A stretch of 6,129 nucleotides of DNA from Bacillota bacterium (GTDB lineage: Bacteria > Bacillota > Bacilli > Alicyclobacillales > SLC66). Made by a program: the position numbers and the translations under genes. Below are positions 1 through 5,178 of the stretch, in pieces. The notes beneath the pieces were generated by a model. That model saw only the letters and a program-made list of their open reading frames with translations. It had not been told where the DNA came from and searched no databases. The first letter of the stretch is position 1. Each line of letters opens with the position of its first letter. The stretch spans positions 1-6,129 of the forward strand of contig JAKADD010000154.1 in assembly GCA_021820825.1 (NCBI GenBank), read 5' to 3'.

Positions 1-1458
1 TTTTAACGCAATTGCAGCGATGATGACGCTGATTGCTATCGCCGCGCTGGCGACGGTCAGTTCGGCGGCGCCGGCGGCGCTGCCGCGGTGGATCCAGTTA
101 GCCACAACGGGACTTGCCTGGATCAGCCCCGCCGCGATTGAGACCGGCAGCAACACCAGTGTGATGAGGGCAATGAGACGGTTGCGCTCAGCCTCCTGCC
201 GCAGTTCGCTTTCCCGCGCATCGAGTTCTCTGTCTCTCGCCACCTGCGCCAGGTATCCCTCGATGTCATGCACCTGGTCTTTCAGTTCATCGTACATCTG
301 GTTAATGTTGAATGCGCGTTGCCAGCGCCTGTAGAGTTGATCGCGTTCTTCGGAAAACGAAGCCTGGCTGAAGTAGCATCTTGCTGCAAAGTCATAGATC
401 TGTTCACGCAGTGTTCGCAAAAGAGTGGCCGGGTCGGAATTGCGCGTCGCGTCAGCCGCAGCCATTTCGTAGCAGAGGATGCTCATCCGCTGATGGAGCG
501 CCAGCAACATCATATAAAAATAATTCGTCCGAAAGGAACGCATCGCCCCTGAGTTGTGACCCTGAAAATGGCTTACGCCATTGTCGTAAGCGAGCGCGAA
601 ACCGCCTTCGAGCGACTGCGTATGGACGACATTGTGATAGGGCAGATAATTGTGCAGCGGATCATCGAGCAACTGTTGAGAGAAGCGGTTGCGATTATTG
701 GACGGGAGTGTCTTGCGGAGCACAATGCCGTGCTCGATCACAAATTCCTTGAATTGCATATTCGCCTGGCGGTGGGGCGTATCCTCCTCTGGCCGCAGAA
801 GAATCGCGCCATAGACAGGCAGGAAAGTGTCGACGAGCGCTTGCCAGCAGCTGACTGTCTGTTCTTGACAGAGAGGCTGCAGCAGACTTGCGATCAACTC
901 TTTTGTCGTTGTCGGTTCACCCAAAAACAGACCGGGCATGTCGGTCGAGTCGTCGGCGCAGGTCGCCGATTGTCCAAAGTTCCTCTGCCACATCGGCTTT
1001 CCCTGTGAAAGAGAGGCCAGATCCGCGTTTAAATCTTCAATCCAGGACATGGTTACAGATTCGCACGAGATGCAACTCGGCTGCACTTCAAACACCAGAA
1101 ATCCAACACCATTAAAAAACAGATGCAGGTCGATCGCCGCGATCTGAAATCCCGCTTCGTCCGCGTTCATGCGGTTTGTCTGCATATTGTCAAGTTGTTT
1201 GAGCAGAATCGGGTTGATCATGTAACGGCGGTGGTTCTCCGGTAATTTGACGTACTGCTTTACATACGGGAGCATATTGTCCAGTTCCTCGTCCTGGAAC
1301 TGGCATTCCAGCCACAGCGGACACAAGTCTGCAACTGCGTCAACGCGCGATCGAACCGCCGTCAGAGCGAGAGAGGCGTCGGAGAGACCCGTATGCTCTT
1401 GCAGGCGCAGTTGAAATGGGTACAAAAACTTGGTAAAAGTATCCTCAATCTCCCACAC
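1..1458 (-). CDS. CorA-like membrane protein, 3' end outside window
   Basis: An uninterrupted reading frame of 486 codons runs from a GTG at 1458 through the left edge. The start is chosen because GGAGGAGG (1473-1466) lies 7 bases upstream; the nearest in-frame upstream stop is TAA at 1527-1525. Residues 1 to about 385 are soluble and of mixed composition. Residues 387-426 are highly charged (DELKDQVHDIEGYL, then a run rich in R, E and D) and probably a long helix or coiled coil. Residues about 428-446 and 467-485 are hydrophobic and would be two membrane helices. A long cytosolic domain, a charged helix and two terminal membrane segments is the CorA divalent-cation channel layout. The first segment (TLVLLPVSIAAGLI) resembles CorA TM1 with its conserved proline and AG(I/L). 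The YGMN motif that should follow is replaced by IQAS. At 486 residues or more it is longer than usual CorA (about 320-350). The gene is certain, the CorA relationship probable, and ion transport unproven. Confidence 0.82.
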   Translation of the reverse strand, partial: MWEIEDTFTKFLYPFQLRLQEHTGLSDASLALTAVRSRVDAVADLCPLWLECQFQDEELDNMLPYVKQYVKLPENHRRYMINPILLKQLDNMQTNRMNADEAGFQIAAIDLHLFFNGVGFLVFEVQPSCISCESVTMSWIEDLNADLASLSQGKPMWQRNFGQSATCADDSTDMPGLFLGEPTTTKELIASLLQPLCQEQTVSCWQALVDTFLPVYGAILLRPEEDTPHRQANMQFKEFVIEHGIVLRKTLPSNNRNRFSQQLLDDPLHNYLPYHNVVHTQSLEGGFALAYDNGVSHFQGHNSGAMRSFRTNYFYMMLLALHQRMSILCYEMAAADATRNSDPATLLRTLREQIYDFAARCYFSQASFSEERDQLYRRWQRAFNINQMYDELKDQVHDIEGYLAQVARDRELDARESELRQEAERNRLIALITLVLLPVSIAAGLIQASPVVANWIHRGSAAGAAELTVASAAIAISVIIAAIALK

Positions 1459-1465
1459 ACGATCG

Positions 1466-1473
1466 CCTCCTCC
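1466..1473 (-). promoter_or_regulatory. Ribosome binding site of the CorA-like gene
   Basis: GGAGGAGG on the minus strand, 7 bases before the GTG at 1458. Two other GTG triplets overlap this start in the run GTGTGTG (1460 and 1456), but only the one at 1458 opens the long frame, so this site decides the start. Confidence 0.8.
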
Positions 1474-1509
1474 ACGTGCTTCAGTACACCCTGGACTCTC
1501 GAAGTGAGT

Positions 1510-1538
1510 CGGTTTCCGATAAACTTACATGGGAACCG
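1510..1538. other. Inverted repeat between two minus-strand genes
   Basis: CGGTTTCC (1510-1517) and GGGAACCG (1531-1538) can pair over 8 positions with one G-U wobble, around a 13-base loop. It sits in the 129-base gap between the 42-residue gene and the CorA-like gene. No T-run follows on the minus strand, so it is not a convincing intrinsic terminator. It could be an attenuator, an mRNA-stability element or chance. The rest of the gap shows no gene. Confidence 0.3.
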
Positions 1539-1587
1539 CGTTCTTGGCAAGAGGGGGCGACGTGGAGGCAGGGCCGGAAGTGTCAAC

Positions 1588-1716
1588 TCAGCGCTGTACG
1601 CTCTTTTCTGGCGATTCCGGTTTCGTAAAAAAGAAATAAAACAGCCCCAAAAAAGCGGCGGCGAAAAATATAGCCCCAATGGGAGGGTTCACAGCGGGAA
1701 CTTCGTGAAGCGCCAT
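1588..1716 (-). CDS. Small single-pass membrane protein, 42 aa
   Basis: ATG at 1716-1714, stop TGA at 1590-1588, 42 residues. It is preceded by AGGAGGTGG (1733-1725) with an 8-base spacer, a near-perfect ribosome binding site. The protein begins MALHEVPAVNPP, continues as a hydrophobic stretch from about residue 13 to 31 (IGAIFFAAAFLGLFYFFF), and ends in a short polar tail TKPESPEKSVQR. This is one membrane helix with short flanks. The start lies 19 bases after the stop of the 150-residue membrane protein, so the two are probably co-transcribed, and the CorA-like gene follows on the same strand. I do not recognise a family. Small hydrophobic proteins like this often act as accessory subunits of membrane complexes, but no function can be assigned here. 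The strong ribosome binding site and operon position are the main evidence that it is real. Confidence 0.72.
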   Translation of the reverse strand: MALHEVPAVNPPIGAIFFAAAFLGLFYFFFTKPESPEKSVQR

Positions 1717-1724
1717 GGTCGGTT

Positions 1725-1733
1725 CCACCTCCT
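1725..1733 (-). promoter_or_regulatory. Consensus ribosome binding site of the 42-aa gene
   Basis: AGGAGGTGG read on the minus strand, 8 bases before the ATG at 1716. It begins 2 bases after the upstream stop codon (TGA, 1738-1736). It is the best Shine-Dalgarno match I found in the window. Confidence 0.8.
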
Positions 1734-1735
1734 GT

Positions 1736-2188
1736 TCACAACGGCTTTGTCATCCGACTTACCATCGCATCTCTGATGTAATCGCGCAACCCCAGCGAAC
1801 TGGATTCATGACCTTTCTCTGGCTCCAAAACATTGACGATTTCCTTAATGCCGAACAGGGGGCCGCTGAACACGAGAAAAAAGCGGTTGCTGGTGATATA
1901 GGGGCCCGTTACGCGAATGGCGTTCATAATAAGCAACACAGCCGCCAGCACATCGACAACATCCAGTATAACGCTGGCTGAACCAGACTGACCCGTTGAT
2001 CGGACGCCTCCCAGGATAGGACCCGTGGAGCCCAGATAAAACCCTTCGGGAACGAAAAATATCCCTGTCGTCGTAATCTGTCCCGTCAGCAGCAGGATGG
2101 CCGTGATGATATCGATCGAATACTGTGTTGAAGCAAGTAGATTGCGCGCTCGCATATCTGCGTTTCTCGGTTTTGTCAACTCCTTCAC
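1736..2188 (-). CDS. Membrane protein of unknown function with an internal duplication, 150 aa
   Basis: The frame opens with GTG at 2188 and ends with TGA at 1738-1736. The ribosome binding site is unclear: only GAGAG-like sequence lies at a suitable distance. A purine-rich GGTGAAGGAG overlaps the start, so a later start at the ATG for residue 12 cannot be excluded. Two hydrophobic segments lie at about residues 25-45 and 73-92. Each is followed by the same pattern: TGIFFVPEGFYLGSTGPILG (41-60) and TGPYITSNRFFLVFSGPLFG (94-113). These share T-G, an aromatic, F-(Y/F)-L, then (S/T)-G-P-(I/L)-x-G at identical spacing. Aspartates 26 and 76 mark the start of each hydrophobic part. The N-terminus is basic, and the C-terminus after residue 115 is charged and soluble. 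It heads a leftward gene group with the 42-residue protein and the CorA-like protein, divergent from the ger genes. I do not recognise the family. A role in the spore membrane is only a guess from the neighbourhood. Confidence 0.75.
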   Translation of the reverse strand: MKELTKPRNADMRARNLLASTQYSIDIITAILLLTGQITTTGIFFVPEGFYLGSTGPILGGVRSTGQSGSASVILDVVDVLAAVLLIMNAIRVTGPYITSNRFFLVFSGPLFGIKEIVNVLEPEKGHESSSLGLRDYIRDAMVSRMTKPL

Positions 2189-2209
2189 CTCACATGGGGC
2201 TCTCTGTTA

Positions 2210-2237
2210 CAGTATGACGCGATGGCAGGAGTTTGCA
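2210..2237 (-). promoter_or_regulatory. Candidate sporulation-type promoter for the leftward genes
   Basis: On the minus strand TGCAAA (2237-2232) and CATACTG (2216-2210) are separated by 15 bases. The second is one base from CATACTA, the usual -10 element of forespore sigma-G promoters. The first resembles the matching -35 element with one mismatch. The implied transcript start would lie only about 15 bases before the GTG at 2188. The match is suggestive, short enough to be chance, and unsupported by other evidence. Confidence 0.22.
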
Positions 2238-2255
2238 ACGGCGTATTGCCATTTT

Positions 2256-2318
2256 GATTTTGGGGAATATATTCACATGGACGTCGTTTCCGCCGATGGA
2301 AAAAAGGAAGTTAATAAA
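2256..2318 (+). pseudogene. Possible decayed 3' end of a gerAA gene
   Basis: In the frame of the gerAB remnant that follows, this stretch reads DFGEYIHMDVVSADGKKEVN. The intact gerAA downstream ends with SFGEPYMQ, then LDVLFKRSHNWGTKKGSQ. FGE, a (M/L)DV(V/L) step and KK occur in the same order, with about 20 intervening residues missing. The last bases, ggaagttaataaa before the ATG, align with ggcagccaataaag before the intact gerAB start. A shift across the run of six A would restore a stop matching the gerAA stop. The protein similarity alone is weak; the conserved junction beside the clear gerAB remnant is what makes it credible. Confidence 0.38.
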
Positions 2319-2375
2319 ATGCAGCAGCTTGATGCCTGATCCGCTGTCTGGACGTTTTTTGTCATGATCACTTTC
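2319..2375 (+). pseudogene. Truncated gerAB remnant (5' end only)
   Basis: Starting at the ATG at 2319 the sequence reads MQQLDA, stop, SAVWTFFVMITF. The intact gerAB at 5179 begins MQQLDARSAAWIVFVVIAS. At the nucleotide level 45 of the first 57 bases agree by direct comparison. Codon 7 is TGA (2337-2339) where the intact gene has CGA, a single transition giving a nonsense codon. Similarity ends near 2375, so at most the first 19 of some 360 codons survive, and the next gene, gerAC, starts 50 bases further on. This is the scar of a lost second B-subunit gene. A recent partial copy of the downstream gene is less likely, because many differences are at synonymous positions, as expected of a formerly functional paralogue. 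Confidence 0.8.
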
Positions 2376-2425
2376 TTGGCTCGATCCCGTCAGAACACAT
2401 GGCACTCCCGAACTGGTGACTCTTC

Positions 2426-3610
2426 ATGATCGCAAGGACCATCATGTTTGCTTCACTAATCCTATGCTGCTTCGCAATGTCTGGTTGCTGGGATTACAAG
2501 GAACTCGAACAGCAGGCTCTTCTCACCGGGTTGGGATACGATCGGAACAGCAGAGGCGATTTCATGGTGATCGCGTATCTCGATCAACAGAAGGGTTCCT
2601 CTGGAGACAAGACGTCTCAAGCCAAGAAAGCGCAGCCGCAAATTGTTGTGGCCAAAGCCACACGCGCCGAGGAGGCGTTTTTCCTATTATTTTTGCAGAC
2701 GCCACAGTGGAAGTATGTTAGCCATGTGTACTCGCAAGTCTTTAGCGAAGCATTCGCGAAAAGCGACTCATTTGCCGAAATCATGGACCGCATTACGAGG
2801 GTCGGCACTGTCCGGCGCAGAACCGGACTTTTCGTCACACCAGACCATGTCAAGGATGTCTATTCGCAGCGTCTCCCAGGGGCTGACAGCACCGCGCGCG
2901 GATTGCCCGATCTCGTTGTGCAGGGGAACCTGCTGCAGCTTGTTCCGTGCATCGATCTGAACGAGTTCGTCTATCAGTCCACCCTCCCCGGAGTGGACGC
3001 CATGCTGCCAGAAATACATGTCGTGGAATCGAGCGGTCATCCGGTTCTCAAAGCGGCGGGCGCAGCCGTTTTTCATCGCATGAAGATGGTCGGATACCTG
3101 GCGCCTGAAGATGTCCGTTCACTGCTCTGGCTCATGGGCAAAAGCGGGCACAGTTTTCTGCCGTTCCAGGGTTTTAGAAAAGAGGAAGTGGCGTACTTTC
3201 GTACCGAAGAGATCCATACCGCCATCAAGATATCGCTGCGAGGCGATCAGCCTGCCGCCGATGTCAAAGTCCAGTTGACAGGAACATTGGCCGCGTATCA
3301 GGGAGAACACCTCTTTCGCAAAACAGATATCGAACAACTCGAATCCATGGTCAGTCGAATCTTGCGCAAGAAGTTGATCCACGTTCTCAGGAAAACGCAA
3401 GCAATGAAAGTGGATCTGGTGGGATTTGGCGTACAGGTTCGGGCGCAGGTGGGATCTGCTGTCTGGCGAAAGCGGTATGCACATTGGAGTGAGGAGGGGT
3501 ATCCGCGGATGACGGTCCATGTTCAGGTCAAGACACTGATCAGCAGCGCAGAAGCGACAAACGACCCCATCAGCGTGCAACAAGCTGAAAGCGGATCGCC
3601 GCAATCGTGA
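2426..3610 (+). CDS. gerAC: Spore germination lipoprotein, Ger(x)C family (receptor C subunit)
   Basis: 394 residues, close to the usual family length. The ATG at 2426 has GGTGA (2415-2419) 6 bases upstream. A short signal peptide (MIARTIMFASLILCC) ends in the lipobox MSGC, so Cys21 is the predicted lipidated N-terminus of the mature protein on the outer face of the inner spore membrane. Immediately after it comes WDYKELEQQALLTGLGYD, the hallmark start of mature GerAC proteins. The C-terminal domain carries the family pattern KVDLVGFG (328-335) and a W-x-EE-x-YP segment beginning at Trp354, followed by the alternating strand TVHVQVKTLI. GerAC proteins act with the A and B subunits in nutrient germinant receptors. 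Here the gene precedes gerAA by about 100 bases instead of following gerAB as in the Bacillus subtilis gerA operon. The family assignment is very secure; the germinant is unknown, and gerAC is used as a family label only. Confidence 0.95.
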   Translation: MIARTIMFASLILCCFAMSGCWDYKELEQQALLTGLGYDRNSRGDFMVIAYLDQQKGSSGDKTSQAKKAQPQIVVAKATRAEEAFFLLFLQTPQWKYVSHVYSQVFSEAFAKSDSFAEIMDRITRVGTVRRRTGLFVTPDHVKDVYSQRLPGADSTARGLPDLVVQGNLLQLVPCIDLNEFVYQSTLPGVDAMLPEIHVVESSGHPVLKAAGAAVFHRMKMVGYLAPEDVRSLLWLMGKSGHSFLPFQGFRKEEVAYFRTEEIHTAIKISLRGDQPAADVKVQLTGTLAAYQGEHLFRKTDIEQLESMVSRILRKKLIHVLRKTQAMKVDLVGFGVQVRAQVGSAVWRKRYAHWSEEGYPRMTVHVQVKTLISSAEATNDPISVQQAESGSPQS

Positions 3611-3644
3611 TTCTCACGGATGGCAACAGCGTCAAGGATGGGCC

Positions 3645-3675
3645 GCATCATTCCTGATGGTCACTGCATGATTCC
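3645..3675 (+). repeat. Short direct repeat in the gerAC-gerAA gap
   Basis: GCATCATTCC (3645-3654) and GCATGATTCC (3666-3675) match at 9 of 10 bases and start 21 bases apart, about two helical turns. The first copy overlaps a 5-bp inverted repeat, CATCA-TTCC-TGATG. The 102-base gap (3611-3712) holds no other gene. No terminator with a T-run is visible, so gerAC and gerAA may be read as one transcript. The repeat could be a protein-binding site or chance. Confidence 0.3.
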
Positions 3676-3700
3676 AGATCTACTATGAAATACTACCACC

Positions 3701-3706
3701 GAGGTG
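3701..3706 (+). promoter_or_regulatory. Ribosome binding site that favours a TTG start for gerAA
   Basis: GAGGTG lies 6 bases before the TTG at 3713. The in-frame GTG at 3704 forms part of this same element and has no good site of its own upstream. The TTG is therefore the better start. Confidence 0.55.
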
Positions 3707-3712
3707 TTTCTC

Positions 3713-5176
3713 TTGACTCAGTGGACGAACCGACGGTTGAGCATGGATTTGGACAAAAATGTGGAAGACATTCTCGGCCAATTTGCAAGTTGCGCCGATG
3801 TTGTTTTGCGCCGTGTGACTATTACAAAGGCGCGGCAAAAGGCAGCCATCATTTTTATTCCGGAAATTACAGACACCACACGCATCGAACAGGCCTGCGT
3901 CCGACCGCTCCTGGCCCTTGCGGAGCGACGTTCGGCGCTGGAGCACGAAGACTTACAGAATGAACTTACAATACTCGGTATGCAACAACATCATATAATC
4001 GACGATGTCATCGCAGCAATTGCCGCGGGAGACGCTGTGTTGTTGCTCGATGGAACGCCGCAGGCCACTGTCCTCACCACCGCAAAATGGGAGCATCGCG
4101 CTGTTGAAAAATCCGACAATGAGGTCTCTTTGCGCGGGTCTCTGCAGGCGTTTAACGAGGATACGCGCACCAACATAGGTCTGGTGCGCCAAATTTTGCG
4201 CGGTCATGAACTGAAGATCGAAAAATTGACCTGTGGTCGAATGACCAAAACACCGGTCCACATCCTGTATCTGGACCCGATCGCCAATCCCGACCAACTG
4301 CAGACCGTCAAACAGCGTTTACAACAGATCAAACTCGACAGCGTGCTGGACGCCGGGTACATCGAACAACTCATCCGGGATCACCCACGATCGCCGTTCC
4401 CGACCATGGGACAGACCGAGCGGCCAGACCGTGTGGCCGCGCAGTTGGTGGATGGACGCATCGCCATCGCCGTCGACCATTCACCCACAATGTTGACATT
4501 GCCCGCGCTGTTCTCGGAATTCTTTCAGGTCAGCGAAGACTATTATGCAGATTTTTGGATTCAATCCTTTCACCGTATCCTGCGCTATACGGCATTTTGG
4601 GTGTCGCTTTCCCTGCTGAGCATATACCTGATCTTTCTGACCTATAATCCAGAGTTGCTGCCGACGCCGCTGTTGCTCAAATTGTCCGCGGCGCGCATGG
4701 GAATACCGTCGCCCACGATTGTAGAGCTTTCCTTTATGGGGCTCATGTTCGAAGTGTTGCATGAAGCAGGCGTGCGCCTGCCCCGCCCGATCGGACCCGC
4801 CATCAGCATCGTCGGCGGCCTGGTCGTGGGAGAGGCGGCCGTGACCGCAGGCATCGTGGGCGCAGCGACAGTGATCATCATTGCGATGTCGGGGATACTC
4901 TCCTTCATCATTCCTAGTCACTCCCTCACGGCGACCTTGCGGTTGCTGCGATTCCCGCTGCTGCTCATCACGGCCATGTTCGGTATCGTCGGTTTCGCGG
5001 CGGCGCTGTTGTTGCTGCTGCTGCACATGTTCTCTCTGACATCCTTTGGCGAGCCGTATATGCAAACCGCCGCGCCTCTTCGCAAACGGCTGCTCGAAGA
5101 CAACATTGTTCGCGCACCGCTGGATGTTCTGTTTAAGCGTTCGCACAATTGGGGAACAAAGAAAGGCAGCCAATAA
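3713..5176 (+). CDS. gerAA: Spore germination protein, GerA family (receptor A subunit)
   Basis: 487 residues from the TTG at 3713; a GTG at 3704 would add three residues. The length is normal for the family. The N-terminal half (about 1-280) is the soluble domain, with recognisable landmarks: AGDAVLLLDG, the TNIGLVRQIL helix, VHILYLDPIANPDQL and the TERPDRVAAQL segment near residue 235. The C-terminal half has membrane segments near 292-312 (FWVSLSLLSIYLIFLTY), 364-401 (two adjacent helices starting AISIVGGLVVGEAAVTAG) and 416-440, plus the strongly conserved EVLHEAGVRLPRPIGPA stretch. The soluble tail after FGEPY is short. The A subunit forms the oligomeric membrane core of nutrient germinant receptors in the inner spore membrane. 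Some usually conserved positions differ: the RGP-x-EGF-type motif reads RGSLQAF, and the later DG-x-P reads DHSP. The gene ends 2 bases before gerAB, which implies translational coupling. Family assignment is secure; the ligand is unknown. Confidence 0.95.
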   Translation: MTQWTNRRLSMDLDKNVEDILGQFASCADVVLRRVTITKARQKAAIIFIPEITDTTRIEQACVRPLLALAERRSALEHEDLQNELTILGMQQHHIIDDVIAAIAAGDAVLLLDGTPQATVLTTAKWEHRAVEKSDNEVSLRGSLQAFNEDTRTNIGLVRQILRGHELKIEKLTCGRMTKTPVHILYLDPIANPDQLQTVKQRLQQIKLDSVLDAGYIEQLIRDHPRSPFPTMGQTERPDRVAAQLVDGRIAIAVDHSPTMLTLPALFSEFFQVSEDYYADFWIQSFHRILRYTAFWVSLSLLSIYLIFLTYNPELLPTPLLLKLSAARMGIPSPTIVELSFMGLMFEVLHEAGVRLPRPIGPAISIVGGLVVGEAAVTAGIVGAATVIIIAMSGILSFIIPSHSLTATLRLLRFPLLLITAMFGIVGFAAALLLLLLHMFSLTSFGEPYMQTAAPLRKRLLEDNIVRAPLDVLFKRSHNWGTKKGSQ

Positions 5177-5178
5177 AG

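Noticed and set aside
1063..1080. CxxC pair (residues 129-132) in the CorA-like protein as a metal or redox site
   Set aside because: A single CxxC with no second pair nearby is insufficient evidence for a zinc finger or redox function.
20..1147. Series of overlapping plus-strand open frames
   Set aside because: All fall within the continuous 486-codon minus-strand gene, which has a strong ribosome binding site and sensible protein character; the plus frames are short and look non-biological.
1362..1679. 105-codon minus-strand open frame starting at 1679
   Set aside because: It runs out of frame across the end of the 42-residue gene, the gap and the start of the CorA-like gene, and has no ribosome binding site of its own.
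2190..2405. 71-codon minus-strand open frame in the divergent intergenic region
   Set aside because: It is the reverse strand of the decayed gerAA/gerAB remnant and has no convincing start signal.
2376..2425. Search for a sigma-G promoter directly before gerAC
   Set aside because: No CATnnTA-like element with a suitably spaced upstream element is convincing here; the gerAC promoter may lie further upstream or be weakly conserved.
3119..3604. 161-codon open frame on the minus strand opposite gerAC
   Set aside because: Antisense to a secure Ger(x)C gene, with no ribosome binding site or recognisable domain.
3685..3963. ATG-initiated plus-strand frame overlapping the start of gerAA
   Set aside because: It is out of frame with the conserved gerAA product and shows no family features; the ATG has no ribosome binding site.
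4481..5173. 230-codon open frame on the minus strand opposite gerAA
   Set aside because: It lies wholly antisense to a well-conserved gerAA; the product is glutamine-, arginine- and histidine-rich low-complexity sequence, as expected from reading hydrophobic codons backwards.
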